Source: Gemmatimonadota bacterium
GTDB lineage: Bacteria; Gemmatimonadota; Gemmatimonadetes; Gemmatimonadales; Gemmatimonadaceae
Length of the DNA stretch: 37,992 nucleotides
NCBI GenBank assembly: GCA_016194585.1
Contig: JACQBG010000033.1
Span: 1 to 37,992, forward strand
Direction: 5' to 3'
The notes below the pieces were generated by a model. That model was not told the origin of the DNA, did no database searches, and saw nothing but the letters and a program-made list of their open reading frames with translations. The position numbers and the translations under genes were made by a program. Positions 27,285 through 36,320 of this stretch are shown here, piece after piece; the stretch's first letter is position 1; each line of letters begins with the position of its first letter.

Positions 27285-29819
27285 ATGCCGACCGCACGCA
27301 AGAAGGGTTCGACGGCGGCTGCGTCCGCCACGGCGCCCGCGCACGAGCGGCTGCTCCCCCTGCTCCTCCTCCTGTTCGTGGGCAGCGGCAGCGCTGCACT
27401 CATATACGAAGTCCTTTGGTACCAGAACCTCTCCCTCATCGTCGGGTCGAACGCGGTCTCGATGGGGGTGGTGCTGGGCACCTTCATGGGCGGCATGTGC
27501 CTCGGCAGCCTCCTTCTGCCACGCTACATGCGGGCGCTCGCGCATCCGTTGCGCGTCTACGCGCTGCTCGAGGGCGTGATCGCGCTGTCGGCGATCGTGA
27601 TTCTGTACGTGCTGCCGTACGCCGGCGGGCTCTACACGGCCGTGGGCGGGCCGGGCTTCACCGGCATCGTGCTGCGCGGCCTGTTCTGCGCGCTGTTCCT
27701 GCTCCTCCCCACCGTCGCGATGGGCGCGACGCTCCCCGCGGTGGCGCGATGGGTCGAGGCGACCCCATCGGGCGTGACCTGGCTCGGCTTCTTCTATGGT
27801 GGCAACATCGCGGGGGCGGTGTTCGGCTGCCTCGCGGCGGGCTTCTGGCTGCTGCGCGTGTTCGACGCCGAGGTCGCGACGTGGGTCGCGGTGGGGATCA
27901 ACGTGACGGTCGCGCTGCTCGCATTGGCGCTCGCCGCGCGCACGCCGGCGCGCACGACGGCGCACGCTCCCGACGCTGCCGCCGGTGCGACGACGGCCGG
28001 CGAGGGAACCGGCGGCGACGCGGGATCCACGCCCAAGCGCGCGCCGCTCTTCGCGATGCCGCCGGGCACGTGGCCCATCTACGCCACCGTCGCGCTCTCC
28101 GGCGCCGCCGCGCTCGGCGCCGAGGTGATCTGGACGCGGTTGCTCGCGCTCCTGCTCGGCGCGACGACGTACACGTTCTCGCTCATCCTCGCCGCGGTGC
28201 TCGCCGGCCTCGGCATCGGCAGCACGGTGGGCGCGTCGCTCGCGCGTGGCGCGCGCGACCCGCGCCGCGTGCTCGGCTTCCTCCAGCTCGGCGTCGTCGC
28301 GGCCATCGGCTGGGCGGCGTACTGCGAGACGCGCGCCCTCCCGTACTGGCCCGTGAATCCGGCGCTCGCGCCCAGCCCGTGGTTCCAGTTCCAGATCGAC
28401 TTCGCGCGCTGCCTGTGGACGGTGCTTCCCGCCGCGCTCTGCTGGGGCGCGAGCTTCCCGCTCGCCCTCGCCGCGGTAGCGCCCGGGGAGAAGGACACCG
28501 GACGCCTCGTCGGCTCCGTCTACGCGGCCAACACCGTCGGCGCCATAGTCGGCGCGCTCGCCGCGAGCCTCTGGATGATCGCGCACATCGGCACGCAGCA
28601 GTCGCAGCGCGTGCTGATGGCGCTCGCCGCCGGGGGCGCCCTGCTCGCGCTCGTGCTCGAACGCACCGGCGACGGCGCGAAGCTCGCGGCGACGCCCCGG
28701 GGATTGGGGTGGGGCGCGGCCGCCGTCGCCCTCGCCGTCGCGATGGCGAGCACGGTCATCCCCGTGCCGGCGATCCTCGTGGGGTATGGCCGCTACAGCG
28801 CCACGTGGCTCAACAGCCACGGCGAGTTCATCTTCGTCGGCGAAGGGATGAACAGCTCGATGGCGGTGTCGCGCCTCGAGAACGGCTACCTCAACTACCA
28901 CAACGCCGGCAAGGTGCAGGCGTCGAGCGAGCCGCAGGACATGCGGCTGCAGCGCATGCTCGGACATCTCACGACGCTCGTGCCGCCGCACGCCCGGCGC
29001 GTGCTCGTCATCGGCTGCGGCGCGGGGGTCACGGCGGGGGCCGTGAGCATCAGCCCCGACGTCGAGCACGAGACGATCGCCGAGATCGAGCCGCTCGTGC
29101 CGTACACGGTGAGTACGTACTTCGGCGAGCACAACTACAACGTCGTGAAGAACCCCAAGGTGCACGTGCAGATCGACGACGCGCGCCACTTCCTCCTCAC
29201 CACCAAGGACAAGTTCGACGCCATCACGAGCGACCCCTTCGACCCGTGGGTGAAGGGCGCGGCGACGCTCTACACGCGCGAGTTCTTCGAGGAGGCGAAG
29301 CGTCACCTCACCCCCGGCGGCGTCGTGACCGTGTTCGTGCAACTCTACGAGAGCGGCACTCCCGCCGTGAAGAGCGAGATCGCGACCTTCCTTGAAGCGT
29401 TCCCGAACGGCGTCGTGTTCGGCAACACGAACAACGGCCAGGGCTACGACATCGTGATGCTGGGCTCGCCCGACCCGCTCCGCATCGACGTCGACGCGAT
29501 GGAGGCCAAGCTGCAGCGCCCGGAGTACGCGCCCGTGCGGCAGTCGCTCGCCGAGATCGGATTCTTCTCGGCCACGGACCTGCTCGCGACCTACGCGGCG
29601 CAGGGGCACCAGCTCGACGCTTGGCTGGCGGACGCCCAGGTGAACCGCGACCGCAACCTGCGCCTGCAGTACCTCGCCGGCCTCGGCGTGAACAAGTACG
29701 AGCAGGCGAGCATCTACAGCGGCATCCTCGCCGGCGGCAAGTGGAGCGACTCGTTGTTCACCGGCAGCCCGGCGCGCCTGCAGGCGCTACGGTCGGAGGC
29801 GATGCAGCCCAGGTATTGA
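27285..29819 (+). CDS. Membrane protein fused to a spermidine-synthase-like domain
   Basis: The protein has 844 residues. About a dozen or more membrane helices occupy residues 25 to about 500, starting with LLLLLFVGSGSAALIYEVLW, the signature of the fused MFS/spermidine synthase group. A soluble C-terminal domain (from about 520) has the class-I methyltransferase-like fold of SpeE: VLVIGCGAGV (573-582), HETIAEIEPLV, VQIDDARHFLLTT and AITSDPFDPWVKGAATLYT. Canonical SpeE has GGG(D/E)G at the first motif; here it is GCGAG, so polyamine synthesis is uncertain and the true substrate is unknown. No Shine-Dalgarno is clear at ATG 27285. It lies 79 bases after the unrecognised pair on the same strand and is convergent with the histidine kinase gene. 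Confidence 0.85.
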   Translation: MPTARKKGSTAAASATAPAHERLLPLLLLLFVGSGSAALIYEVLWYQNLSLIVGSNAVSMGVVLGTFMGGMCLGSLLLPRYMRALAHPLRVYALLEGVIALSAIVILYVLPYAGGLYTAVGGPGFTGIVLRGLFCALFLLLPTVAMGATLPAVARWVEATPSGVTWLGFFYGGNIAGAVFGCLAAGFWLLRVFDAEVATWVAVGINVTVALLALALAARTPARTTAHAPDAAAGATTAGEGTGGDAGSTPKRAPLFAMPPGTWPIYATVALSGAAALGAEVIWTRLLALLLGATTYTFSLILAAVLAGLGIGSTVGASLARGARDPRRVLGFLQLGVVAAIGWAAYCETRALPYWPVNPALAPSPWFQFQIDFARCLWTVLPAALCWGASFPLALAAVAPGEKDTGRLVGSVYAANTVGAIVGALAASLWMIAHIGTQQSQRVLMALAAGGALLALVLERTGDGAKLAATPRGLGWGAAAVALAVAMASTVIPVPAILVGYGRYSATWLNSHGEFIFVGEGMNSSMAVSRLENGYLNYHNAGKVQASSEPQDMRLQRMLGHLTTLVPPHARRVLVIGCGAGVTAGAVSISPDVEHETIAEIEPLVPYTVSTYFGEHNYNVVKNPKVHVQIDDARHFLLTTKDKFDAITSDPFDPWVKGAATLYTREFFEEAKRHLTPGGVVTVFVQLYESGTPAVKSEIATFLEAFPNGVVFGNTNNGQGYDIVMLGSPDPLRIDVDAMEAKLQRPEYAPVRQSLAEIGFFSATDLLATYAAQGHQLDAWLADAQVNRDRNLRLQYLAGLGVNKYEQASIYSGILAGGKWSDSLFTGSPARLQALRSEAMQPRY

Positions 29820-29850
29820 AGCGCGCGCCGCCGCGTGGTGGCGCGTGGTG

Positions 29851-29873
29851 GCGCGTCAGGCGACCTGGCGCGC
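29851..29873. terminator. Hairpin spanning the end of the kinase gene
   Basis: GCGCGTCAGG (29851-29860), loop CGA, and CCTGGCGCGC (29864-29873) form a 10-bp stem with a single G-T type wobble. It covers the last codons and stop of the minus-strand kinase gene and lies 32 bases after the convergent spermidine-synthase-like gene. A 10-base direct repeat (GCGTGGTGGC, twice, 29833-29852) sits beside it. There is no T-tract. Confidence 0.45.
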
Positions 29874-32600
29874 GACCTCGCTCACCGTCCGCACGAGTTG
29901 CAGGATGGTGTAGGGCTTCTGGACATACCGTATCCCCGTCTCGTGGCGCGCCTCGTCGTCGAGCTGCTCGGGCGCGTACCCGCTCGTGATGACGACGGGG
30001 ACCGTGTCGTCCAGCGCGCGGATCCCCTGGAGCACTTCGCTCCCGCTCATCCCCGGCATCGTCAGGTCGAGCACGACGACGGCGATGCGCGCCGCGCCGG
30101 CGGTGAACATCGCGAGTCCCTGGTGGCCGTCGGCGGCTTCGAGCACCTCGAAGCCCGCGTTGCGCAGGCCGCGGCGCGCCAGCGAGCGGAGCATCGGCTC
30201 GTCGTCCACCACGAGCACCGTGCGCGGCGTCAGTTCCGCCGCCTCCGCCGCGGCCTGCGACGCGGGACGCGAGGCCGGCGCGACGCTCGCCGGGAACGCC
30301 ACCGTGATGCGCGTCCCGACGCCGCGCGCGCTCCGCACGGTGAGCGCGCCGCCGATCCCCTTTACGATGCCCAGCACGGCGGCGAGGCCGAGACCGCGCC
30401 CCAGCTCCTTCGTCGTGAAGAACGGCTCGAACATGCGCCGCTGCGTCTCCTCGTCCATCCCGGCGCCGTCGTCCTCGACGATGAGCAGCGCGTAGGGTCC
30501 GCCCGGAGCGGGCTCGCCCATCCACCGGTCGGCGAGCTCGCGCGGCAGCGTGCTGACGATCTCCGTGCGCACCGTGACCTGCCCCGTCGCGTCGCCGATC
30601 GCATCGCCGGCATTCGTGAGCAGGTTGAGCACCACCTGCGAGAGCTGCGCCGGATCGGCCGTCACCCACGGCGCCGGCTCGCACAACTGCAGGTCGACGT
30701 GCGCCTTCTTCGAGAGCGACATCGAGGCGAGCCCCGAGAGCTCTCGCAACAACGCGTTGATGTCGGACGGCTCCCGCCGGAAGCTCGCGCGCCCCGCGTA
30801 CGCCAGCATCTGTCGCGTGAGATCCGCGGCGCGGCGCGCCGCCGACACCACCTGCTCGAGCGACCGCCGCACCTCCTCGCGGTCGTCGAGCGCGTTGAGC
30901 GCGAGGTCGGCGTTCCCCAGCACGGCGCCGAGGATGTTGTTGAAGTCGTGCGCGATCCCCCCGGCCATCACGCCGAGGCTCTCCAGCTTCTGCGCGTGCT
31001 GGACGTTCGCCTCGAACTCGCGCTGCTCGGCCTCGGCGCGCTTGCGTTCGGTGAGGTCGGTGGCGATCACGCCCACCGCGCTCGCGGCGCCGCCCGGGGG
31101 TGCGATCGGGAAGCACACCGCGAGGTACGTGCGCGGGCCGCGCTCCGAACTCGCCGTGAACTCCCGCTCCACCACCACGCCGCGCTGGATCACCGACTCC
31201 GTCGCTTCCATCAGCGACACCGCCGCCTCGCCCGGGATGACGTCGAGCAGCATGCGTCCCTGGAGCGCCTCCCGGCGCACGCCGAACACCCCCTCGACCT
31301 CGCGGTTCACGAGCACGCACCGCCCCGACTGGCTCACGACGAGCACGAGCGTCGCCGAATTGTCGACGATCCCGTGCATCAGCGCCTGGTTCTCGCGCAG
31401 CGCCTCGAGCGCGCTCGTCGTCGCCTGCACCTGTCCGTTCAGGTCGTCGTACACGTCGCCAAGACGATCGGTCATCTCGTTGAACGACGTCGCGAGTTCG
31501 CCCACCTCGTCGCGCGTCGTCACCGGCGCGCGCACCGTGAAGTCGCCGGCCGCGATCCGCCGGGCCGCGCGCGCCGTCGCGAGGATCGGTTCCGCCACCC
31601 GTCCCGTCACGAGGTAGACCACCAGCGCAAGCAAGCCGCCCGCGAAGAGGCCGCCCACGAGCACGCTCAGGAGCAGCGTGCGCGCCGTCGCCAACGCGTC
31701 GCGCTCCGGCACCTCGACCAACAGCGCGAGATCGCGTTTCGCGATCCAGCGGTACGCGCCGATGACGGTCTCGCCCTCGTAGTCCCTGTATCGGCCCATC
31801 CCGTTGTTCCGCTGCAGCGCGCGCGTGATGCCGGTGCTCTGCACCCCGCGGCGGAAGGCTTCGCTCCCGAACCGGTCGGCCGAGACGAGCTCGCCCAGCG
31901 TGTTCACGAGGTACACGCGCACCGGGAATCCGGGGCTCGGCTGCGCGAGCAGTTCCTGCATCGCGTGCAGGTTGAAGTGCGCGGCAACGACGCCCACGAC
32001 GCGCCCCGACGCGTCGTGGAGCGGCGTCGAGATCGAGAGCACCGGCCGCGCCGTCTCGGGAGCCGGGTAGATCTCCGACACGAACGGACCCTTCAGCCCC
32101 TGCACATAGAAGGGGTCCTGCACGCGGTAGGTGCCGACCGCCGGCGCATCCGTCGCGGCCAGCACGCGGCCGCCACGCAGCGACAGCACCTGCACCTCGG
32201 TGGCGGCGAGTCCCGACGCCACGGCCGCCCGCAGCAGTCGCTCGACCCGGGCGCGCTCGCGCCCGGCCTGATCGGGAGCTTCGCCCGCCGGAGCACGCTG
32301 GAGTCGCACCGCGTCGTCGGCGAGCCCGGGTAGGGTGGCGGTGAACGCGAGCAGGTCGCTCTGCTGCTTCACCCAGGAATTGACGTCCTCCACGCGCCGG
32401 TCGGCGAGCCCCGCCAGACGATCCTCGACGCTCTTCCGGAGCGCGGCCGCCGCCTGCAGGTACACAGTGATCGCCGTCACGATGGCGATCGCGACGGAGA
32501 CGGCGAGGAACACCGCGACCATGCGCGCCTTGAGACTGCGCTCGAGTCGCGAGACCGTCGCCCGCACGAACCCGCCGGTGGAAGTCCCCGGCCCGGTCAC
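29856..32600 (-). CDS. Hybrid sensor histidine kinase: Cache, HAMP, PAS, HisKA, HATPase, receiver
   Basis: The protein has 914 residues. A first membrane helix (about 27-50) and a second (about 308-332) enclose a periplasmic dCache-like sensor (51-305, with DPFYVQGLKGPFVSEIYP). A HAMP linker (about 330-385, RIAAGDFTVRAPV) and a PAS domain (about 405-515) follow. The HisKA box has His551 in GGIAHDFNN, the ATPase has NLLTNAGDAI (Asn663), DDGAGMD (710-716) and GRGLGL. The C-terminal receiver (794-914) has acidic pair Asp799-Asp800, phospho-acceptor Asp845 (VVLDLTMPG) and KPY. No DNA-binding regulator is adjacent. The start is GTG 32598-32600, overlapping the stop of the substrate-binding protein gene by four bases, which links sensor and receptor expression. 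Confidence 0.93.
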   Translation of the reverse strand: MTGPGTSTGGFVRATVSRLERSLKARMVAVFLAVSVAIAIVTAITVYLQAAAALRKSVEDRLAGLADRRVEDVNSWVKQQSDLLAFTATLPGLADDAVRLQRAPAGEAPDQAGRERARVERLLRAAVASGLAATEVQVLSLRGGRVLAATDAPAVGTYRVQDPFYVQGLKGPFVSEIYPAPETARPVLSISTPLHDASGRVVGVVAAHFNLHAMQELLAQPSPGFPVRVYLVNTLGELVSADRFGSEAFRRGVQSTGITRALQRNNGMGRYRDYEGETVIGAYRWIAKRDLALLVEVPERDALATARTLLLSVLVGGLFAGGLLALVVYLVTGRVAEPILATARAARRIAAGDFTVRAPVTTRDEVGELATSFNEMTDRLGDVYDDLNGQVQATTSALEALRENQALMHGIVDNSATLVLVVSQSGRCVLVNREVEGVFGVRREALQGRMLLDVIPGEAAVSLMEATESVIQRGVVVEREFTASSERGPRTYLAVCFPIAPPGGAASAVGVIATDLTERKRAEAEQREFEANVQHAQKLESLGVMAGGIAHDFNNILGAVLGNADLALNALDDREEVRRSLEQVVSAARRAADLTRQMLAYAGRASFRREPSDINALLRELSGLASMSLSKKAHVDLQLCEPAPWVTADPAQLSQVVLNLLTNAGDAIGDATGQVTVRTEIVSTLPRELADRWMGEPAPGGPYALLIVEDDGAGMDEETQRRMFEPFFTTKELGRGLGLAAVLGIVKGIGGALTVRSARGVGTRITVAFPASVAPASRPASQAAAEAAELTPRTVLVVDDEPMLRSLARRGLRNAGFEVLEAADGHQGLAMFTAGAARIAVVVLDLTMPGMSGSEVLQGIRALDDTVPVVITSGYAPEQLDDEARHETGIRYVQKPYTILQLVRTVSEVARQVA

Positions 32601-33766
32601 GGCTTCGGGTCGACGCTGCGAAGGATCGTGTCCGACGTCGCGCCGAGGCGCGACACCAGCCCGCTGCGGCGCGGATCACCGGTGCCGTCGAACGTGATCG
32701 TGCCGGTCACGCCGGAGAATCCGTTCGTCCGGCCGATCGCCTTCGCCAGCGCCAACCCGTCCGTGGTGCCGGCCCGGTGGAGCGCGTCGGCGACGATCCG
32801 CACCGCGTCGTACGTCATGGCGGCGGTCGTGCGAGCGTCGACGCCGTAGCGCACACGGTACTGCTCGAGGAAGGCGGCGGCCTGCGGCAACGTCGCCTTC
32901 GGGCTCCACTGCTGCGTGAACACCGTGCCGATCGCCTCCGGCACGTGGCGCAGCCCGGGCGGGTCCCACACGTCGCTGCCGAGGAAGCTCGCCTTCACCC
33001 CCACGGCGCGCGCCTGGCGAACCTGGAACGAGTCGACCGAGGAATAGTTGGGGAGCAGCAGCACCTGCGGCCCCGCCTTCGCGATGCGCTGCAGCGGCGC
33101 CCGGAAGTCCGACTTCTCGTCCGTCGTGAACGTCTCCGACGCGACGACGCGCCCTCCCCCACCCTCGAACGTCTCGCGGAAGAGCGCCGCGATGTCGCGG
33201 CTGTACGGGTTCGCCACGTCGTACAGGATGGCGGCGCGCGTCGCGTGCAGGTCCTCGAGCGCGTAGCGCGCGAGCATCTCCCCTTGGAACGGGTCGAGGA
33301 ACGCGAGGCGGAACACGAAATGCCGGCCACGCGTCACCGCGGGGTTCGACGCCATCGGCGAGATCATCGGCACCTGCGCGTCCTCGGCGACGCTGCTCGC
33401 CGCCACGGCGTGCGGCGACAGCTGCGGACCGAGCAGCACGTCGGCGCTGTCGAGATTGATCAACTCGCGGGCCGCGCTCGCCGCCGCGTCGGCGCGCGGC
33501 TCGTAGTCCTTCACGATGAGGCGCAGCCGGTGCCGCTTCCCGGCGATCTCCACGCCTCCACGCTCGTTGATCTCGTCGATCGCCATCTCCGCGCCCTGGC
33601 GCGATGGCACCCCCGACTGCACCGCCAGGTCGGAGGTCAGCAGCGCGAGGAGCCCGATGCGCACATCCCGCTCGCGGCCGCGGGCACAGGAGAGCTGCAG
33701 CACCATGCCGAGCGCCGGCAGGAGACGCGCCGCGCGGGCGGCGGTCCGATCATGCAATCGGGGCAT
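32597..33766 (-). CDS. Lipoprotein substrate-binding protein, LivJ-like type I periplasmic-binding fold
   Basis: The 389-residue protein has a lipobox LQLSC (23-27), so it is probably anchored at the membrane through Cys27. It has the periplasmic-binding type I layout of branched-chain amino acid receptors: IGLLALLTSDLAVQSGVPSR, GAEMAIDEINERGGV, LLGPQLSPHAVAASSVAEDA, VPMISPMASNPAVT, and TTAAMTYDAVRIVADALHRA. The ligand is probably an amino acid, amide or related small molecule, which cannot be specified. No ABC permease or ATPase is nearby; instead the gene is coupled (GTGA overlap) to the hybrid kinase downstream. A sensory rather than transport role is inferred. The ATG at 33764-33766 gives a normal signal sequence. 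Confidence 0.9.
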   Translation of the reverse strand: MPRLHDRTAARAARLLPALGMVLQLSCARGRERDVRIGLLALLTSDLAVQSGVPSRQGAEMAIDEINERGGVEIAGKRHRLRLIVKDYEPRADAAASAARELINLDSADVLLGPQLSPHAVAASSVAEDAQVPMISPMASNPAVTRGRHFVFRLAFLDPFQGEMLARYALEDLHATRAAILYDVANPYSRDIAALFRETFEGGGGRVVASETFTTDEKSDFRAPLQRIAKAGPQVLLLPNYSSVDSFQVRQARAVGVKASFLGSDVWDPPGLRHVPEAIGTVFTQQWSPKATLPQAAAFLEQYRVRYGVDARTTAAMTYDAVRIVADALHRAGTTDGLALAKAIGRTNGFSGVTGTITFDGTGDPRRSGLVSRLGATSDTILRSVDPKP

Positions 33767-33996
33767 GCACTGTTTCTATGGACGGGGCGGAGAAAGGGCA
33801 AGGGAGCGGCACCATTGAAAAAGTATCGGGCCCCGCCGTGATGCTCCGCAGCACGCCGGCGCGAGGTGCACGCGCGGCGCCGGCCGCCGGTGAAACCGTC
33901 CGCCGGTGCGGCGCGTAGTGGCAGCAGCAGGACACCTCCTCGCCCCCACGTCCCCTTCAGCCGAGGACGTACCGTTTCTCCCCTTGGAGGTGTGCG

Positions 33997-34512
33997 ATGA
34001 TGTCGTCCGGATCGAAACTGTTCGCCGCTGCGCTCGTCGCCTCGCTCGCCGCGGTGCCGGCCACCGCGCAGTCCGCTTCAGCGCTCGCCGCGTCGCGTGC
34101 CCTTCCCGCGTACATCGCGACCGACCGCGCCGTCTCGATCGCCGACGCGCAGCGCCTCGTCGAGCAGGGCCGCTTGCGCGACGCGCGCAACGCCTTCCGC
34201 CGCGTCGCCCTGGAGCAGATGGACGCCGGTGAGTATGCCGCCGAGGCGTTGAACGGACTCGCGCGCACGGAGTTCGCGCTCAACGACCTGCGCGCCACGG
34301 CGAGCACGCTCGACCTCCTCGCGAGCGAAGCCGCTCGCTTCGGCGATCCCGAGGTGAGGCTCCGCTCGCTCGTCGAGGCCGCACTCACCTACCAGGACCT
34401 CGGCGACCGCCAGAAGGTGGCCGACCTCGTACCGGCGATCCAGGCGCTCCTCAAAAGCCCCGTGATCTCCGAAGCGACGCGGCGCGACGTCGCCAGCCGG
34501 CTCGTGCCGTAG
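33997..34512 (+). CDS. Small exported helical-repeat (TPR-like) protein
   Basis: This 171-residue protein has a Sec signal (MMSSGSKLFAAALVASLAAV, cleavage near ATAQ). The mature part is all helix and reads like two or three TPR-type repeats: DAQRLVEQGRLRDARNAFRR, AEALNGLARTEFALNDLRAT and RSLVEAALTYQDLGDRQKVA. It probably mediates protein contacts in the periplasm; no partner is apparent. GGAGG (33986-33990) lies six bases before the ATG and predicts good translation. A stable hairpin follows about 50 bases downstream, so it is likely monocistronic. Confidence 0.8.
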   Translation: MMSSGSKLFAAALVASLAAVPATAQSASALAASRALPAYIATDRAVSIADAQRLVEQGRLRDARNAFRRVALEQMDAGEYAAEALNGLARTEFALNDLRATASTLDLLASEAARFGDPEVRLRSLVEAALTYQDLGDRQKVADLVPAIQALLKSPVISEATRRDVASRLVP

Positions 34513-34560
34513 CGGTTCCCCCGCCGCGGCGACGCGGTGGGCGCACCAGTCACCGACGGA

Positions 34561-34587
34561 GGGGCGTCGTCCATCGGACGGCGCCCC
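34561..34587 (+). terminator. Hairpin terminator
   Basis: GGGGCGTCGTCC (34561-34572), loop ATC, GGACGGCGCCCC (34576-34587): a 12-bp stem with one G-T wobble, 48 bases after the stop of the TPR-like gene and before the PEBP gene. A T-tract is lacking. Confidence 0.55.
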
Positions 34588-34664
34588 TACGCCGTATCAG
34601 CATCCTCCTGACTGACGGCCGGGGCGCCGGCGGCGCACCTTCGCTCAGTCGGCAGGAGTGTCCC

Positions 34665-35141
34665 ATGTTCACGCTCGAGTCCGCCTCGTTCGCCCCTGGT
34701 GGCGACATCCCATCGCGGCACACGTGCGACGGTATCGACAGTTCGCCGCCGCTGCACTGGCGCGATCCGCCGCCCGGCACGCGCAGTTTCGTCCTCATCG
34801 TCGACGACCCGGACGCCCCCGACCCCGCCGCGCCGATCCGAGTCTGGGTGCACTGGCTGCTCTACGACATCCCCGCATCATGCACGTCGCTCGCCGAAGG
34901 GATCGAGCACAAGGGGCTCCCGAGCGGCACCCGCGTCGGCGTGAACGACAGCGGCGACGCGCACTGGGGTGGTCCCTGCCCGCCGATCGGCCGGCACCGC
35001 TACTTCTTCACGCTCTACGCGCTCGTCGATACGCTCCCCGACCTCGGCCCTCGCGTGCACCGAGCCGACCTCGACAAGGCGATGCACGGACACGTGCTCG
35101 CGCAGGCGCAGCTGATGGGGCACTACGGCCACACCAAGTAG
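34665..35141 (+). CDS. YbhB/YbcL family PEBP-like protein (Raf kinase inhibitor-like)
   Basis: This 158-residue protein belongs to the phosphatidylethanolamine-binding protein family. The ligand-pocket motifs are present: DDPDAP (47-52), VWVHWLLYDIP (60-70), and the GPCPPIGRHRYFFTLYAL segment (about 107-124). Bacterial members are small soluble proteins of unknown ligand. No signal peptide is seen. An AGGAG (from CAGGAGTG) lies seven bases before the ATG. The following hydrolase gene on the same strand is 37 bases away, suggesting an operon. Confidence 0.93.
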   Translation: MFTLESASFAPGGDIPSRHTCDGIDSSPPLHWRDPPPGTRSFVLIVDDPDAPDPAAPIRVWVHWLLYDIPASCTSLAEGIEHKGLPSGTRVGVNDSGDAHWGGPCPPIGRHRYFFTLYALVDTLPDLGPRVHRADLDKAMHGHVLAQAQLMGHYGHTK

Positions 35142-35178
35142 CGCGCCCTCGCCACTGGTGAGGCACCGAGGGACCGCC

Positions 35179-35889
35179 ATGGCACCACACATCGAAGCCG
35201 CCGACCCGTTCCCCGAGGCGACCGCCGTCCAACTTCCCGTCGACGGCGCGCGCCTCTCGGCCGACCTCACCGTGCCGCGCGACGCGCACGGCACCGTGAT
35301 CTTTGCGCACGGGAGCGGGAGCAGCCGGTTCAGCGGCCGCAACCGGGCCGTCGCCGCCACGCTCCAGCACAAGGGCTACGCGACGCTGCTCCTCGACCTG
35401 CTCACGCCGGACGAAGAGCGCGAGGACGAGTACACGCGGCTGTTGCGCTTCGACATCCCGATGCTGGCGCGCCGCCTCGCCTGCGCTGCGGACTGGGTGG
35501 CGCAGCAACGCGAGATGAAGGCGCTTCCGATGGCCTACTTCGGCGCCAGCACCGGAGCGGCTGCCGCCCTCGTGGCGGCGGGCACCAGGCCGCAGGGGTT
35601 CGAGGCCGTGGTCTCGCGCGGCGGCCGCCCCGACCTCGCGGGGGAGAGCCTTCCGATCGTGCAAGCGGCGACGCTGCTCATCGTCGGCGGCGACGACGTC
35701 GAGGTGCTCGAGCTCAACCGGCGCGCGCTCGCGAAGCTCAGATCGACCAAGTCGCTCGAGATCGTGCCCGGCGCGAGCCATCTGTTCGAGGAGCGAGGAG
35801 CGCTCGTTCGCGTGGCGGCGCTCGCCGTGGACTGGTTCGACCGCTACCTGCGTCCGCACACCGAGGCACCCCCGGAGCACGCCGCCTGA
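35179..35889 (+). CDS. Alpha/beta hydrolase, dienelactone hydrolase-like
   Basis: The protein has 236 residues and an alpha/beta hydrolase fold. VIFAHGSGSSRFSGRNR (40-56) is the oxyanion loop region, and the nucleophile elbow GASTG has Ser124. LLIVGGDDVEVLELN carries the acid, and GASHLFEE contains the catalytic His. It lacks a signal sequence. This layout fits the dienelactone-hydrolase/phosphoribosyltransferase-associated hydrolase group; the substrate is unknown. The frame opens at GTG 35158, but the ATG at 35179 has a GAGGGA upstream and is preferred. It lies 37 bases after the PEBP-like gene. Confidence 0.88.
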   Translation: MAPHIEAADPFPEATAVQLPVDGARLSADLTVPRDAHGTVIFAHGSGSSRFSGRNRAVAATLQHKGYATLLLDLLTPDEEREDEYTRLLRFDIPMLARRLACAADWVAQQREMKALPMAYFGASTGAAAALVAAGTRPQGFEAVVSRGGRPDLAGESLPIVQAATLLIVGGDDVEVLELNRRALAKLRSTKSLEIVPGASHLFEERGALVRVAALAVDWFDRYLRPHTEAPPEHAA

Positions 35890-35975
35890 AACCGTCGCTC
35901 AGGTGACGCGCGATCTACCCTGAAAATCTCTGTACGAAAACGCCGACCCGCCGCGCCGGCAGGGGCCGCGAGCCT

Positions 35976-36242
35976 TCAGCTGAGCTTCGCGTCGCTCTTC
36001 TCGCCGAGCAGCTTCGTCGTGAACCGCTGCCCCTCGCCGATCCGCTCCACTTCGAGCGCCGTCGACTCGGCGAGCTGCTCGAGCCGCGCCAGGCGCGCGG
36101 CGATCTCCCCGAGCGTCCGGTCGTCGGCGCCGGCGAGGCCGCGCCGGCGCTGGGCGAAGGTGAGCGTGATCTTGGCGATGACGCCGAGCGTCGTCATCAG
36201 CCCCGCGAAAACGAGGATGTCGTCGATGATCAGTCGGTCCAC
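35976..36242 (-). CDS. Small membrane protein with C-terminal coiled coil
   Basis: This 88-residue protein starts with one membrane helix (about 8-29, DILVFAGLMTTLGVIAKITL) followed by a charged linker and an amphipathic helix (EIAARLARLEQLAESTALEV) with heptad spacing that could form a coiled coil. The start is GTG 36240-36242, with GGAG five bases upstream. No family is recognised, though small proteins with this design are frequent in Gemmatimonadota. It is divergent from the Dph6-like gene. Confidence 0.65.
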   Translation of the reverse strand: MDRLIIDDILVFAGLMTTLGVIAKITLTFAQRRRGLAGADDRTLGEIAARLARLEQLAESTALEVERIGEGQRFTTKLLGEKSDAKLS

Positions 36243-36320
36243 GTTCGCTCCGCGTCGTGTGTCGAGTCCGTTCGATTACATCGCACTTACGAATTCGGGG
36301 TCGCACCGGTTTCGCCGCCG

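Noticed and set aside
27138-29609. 823-residue minus-strand frame opposite the spermidine-synthase-like gene
   Set aside because: Arg/His/Glu-rich mirror frame without any motif.
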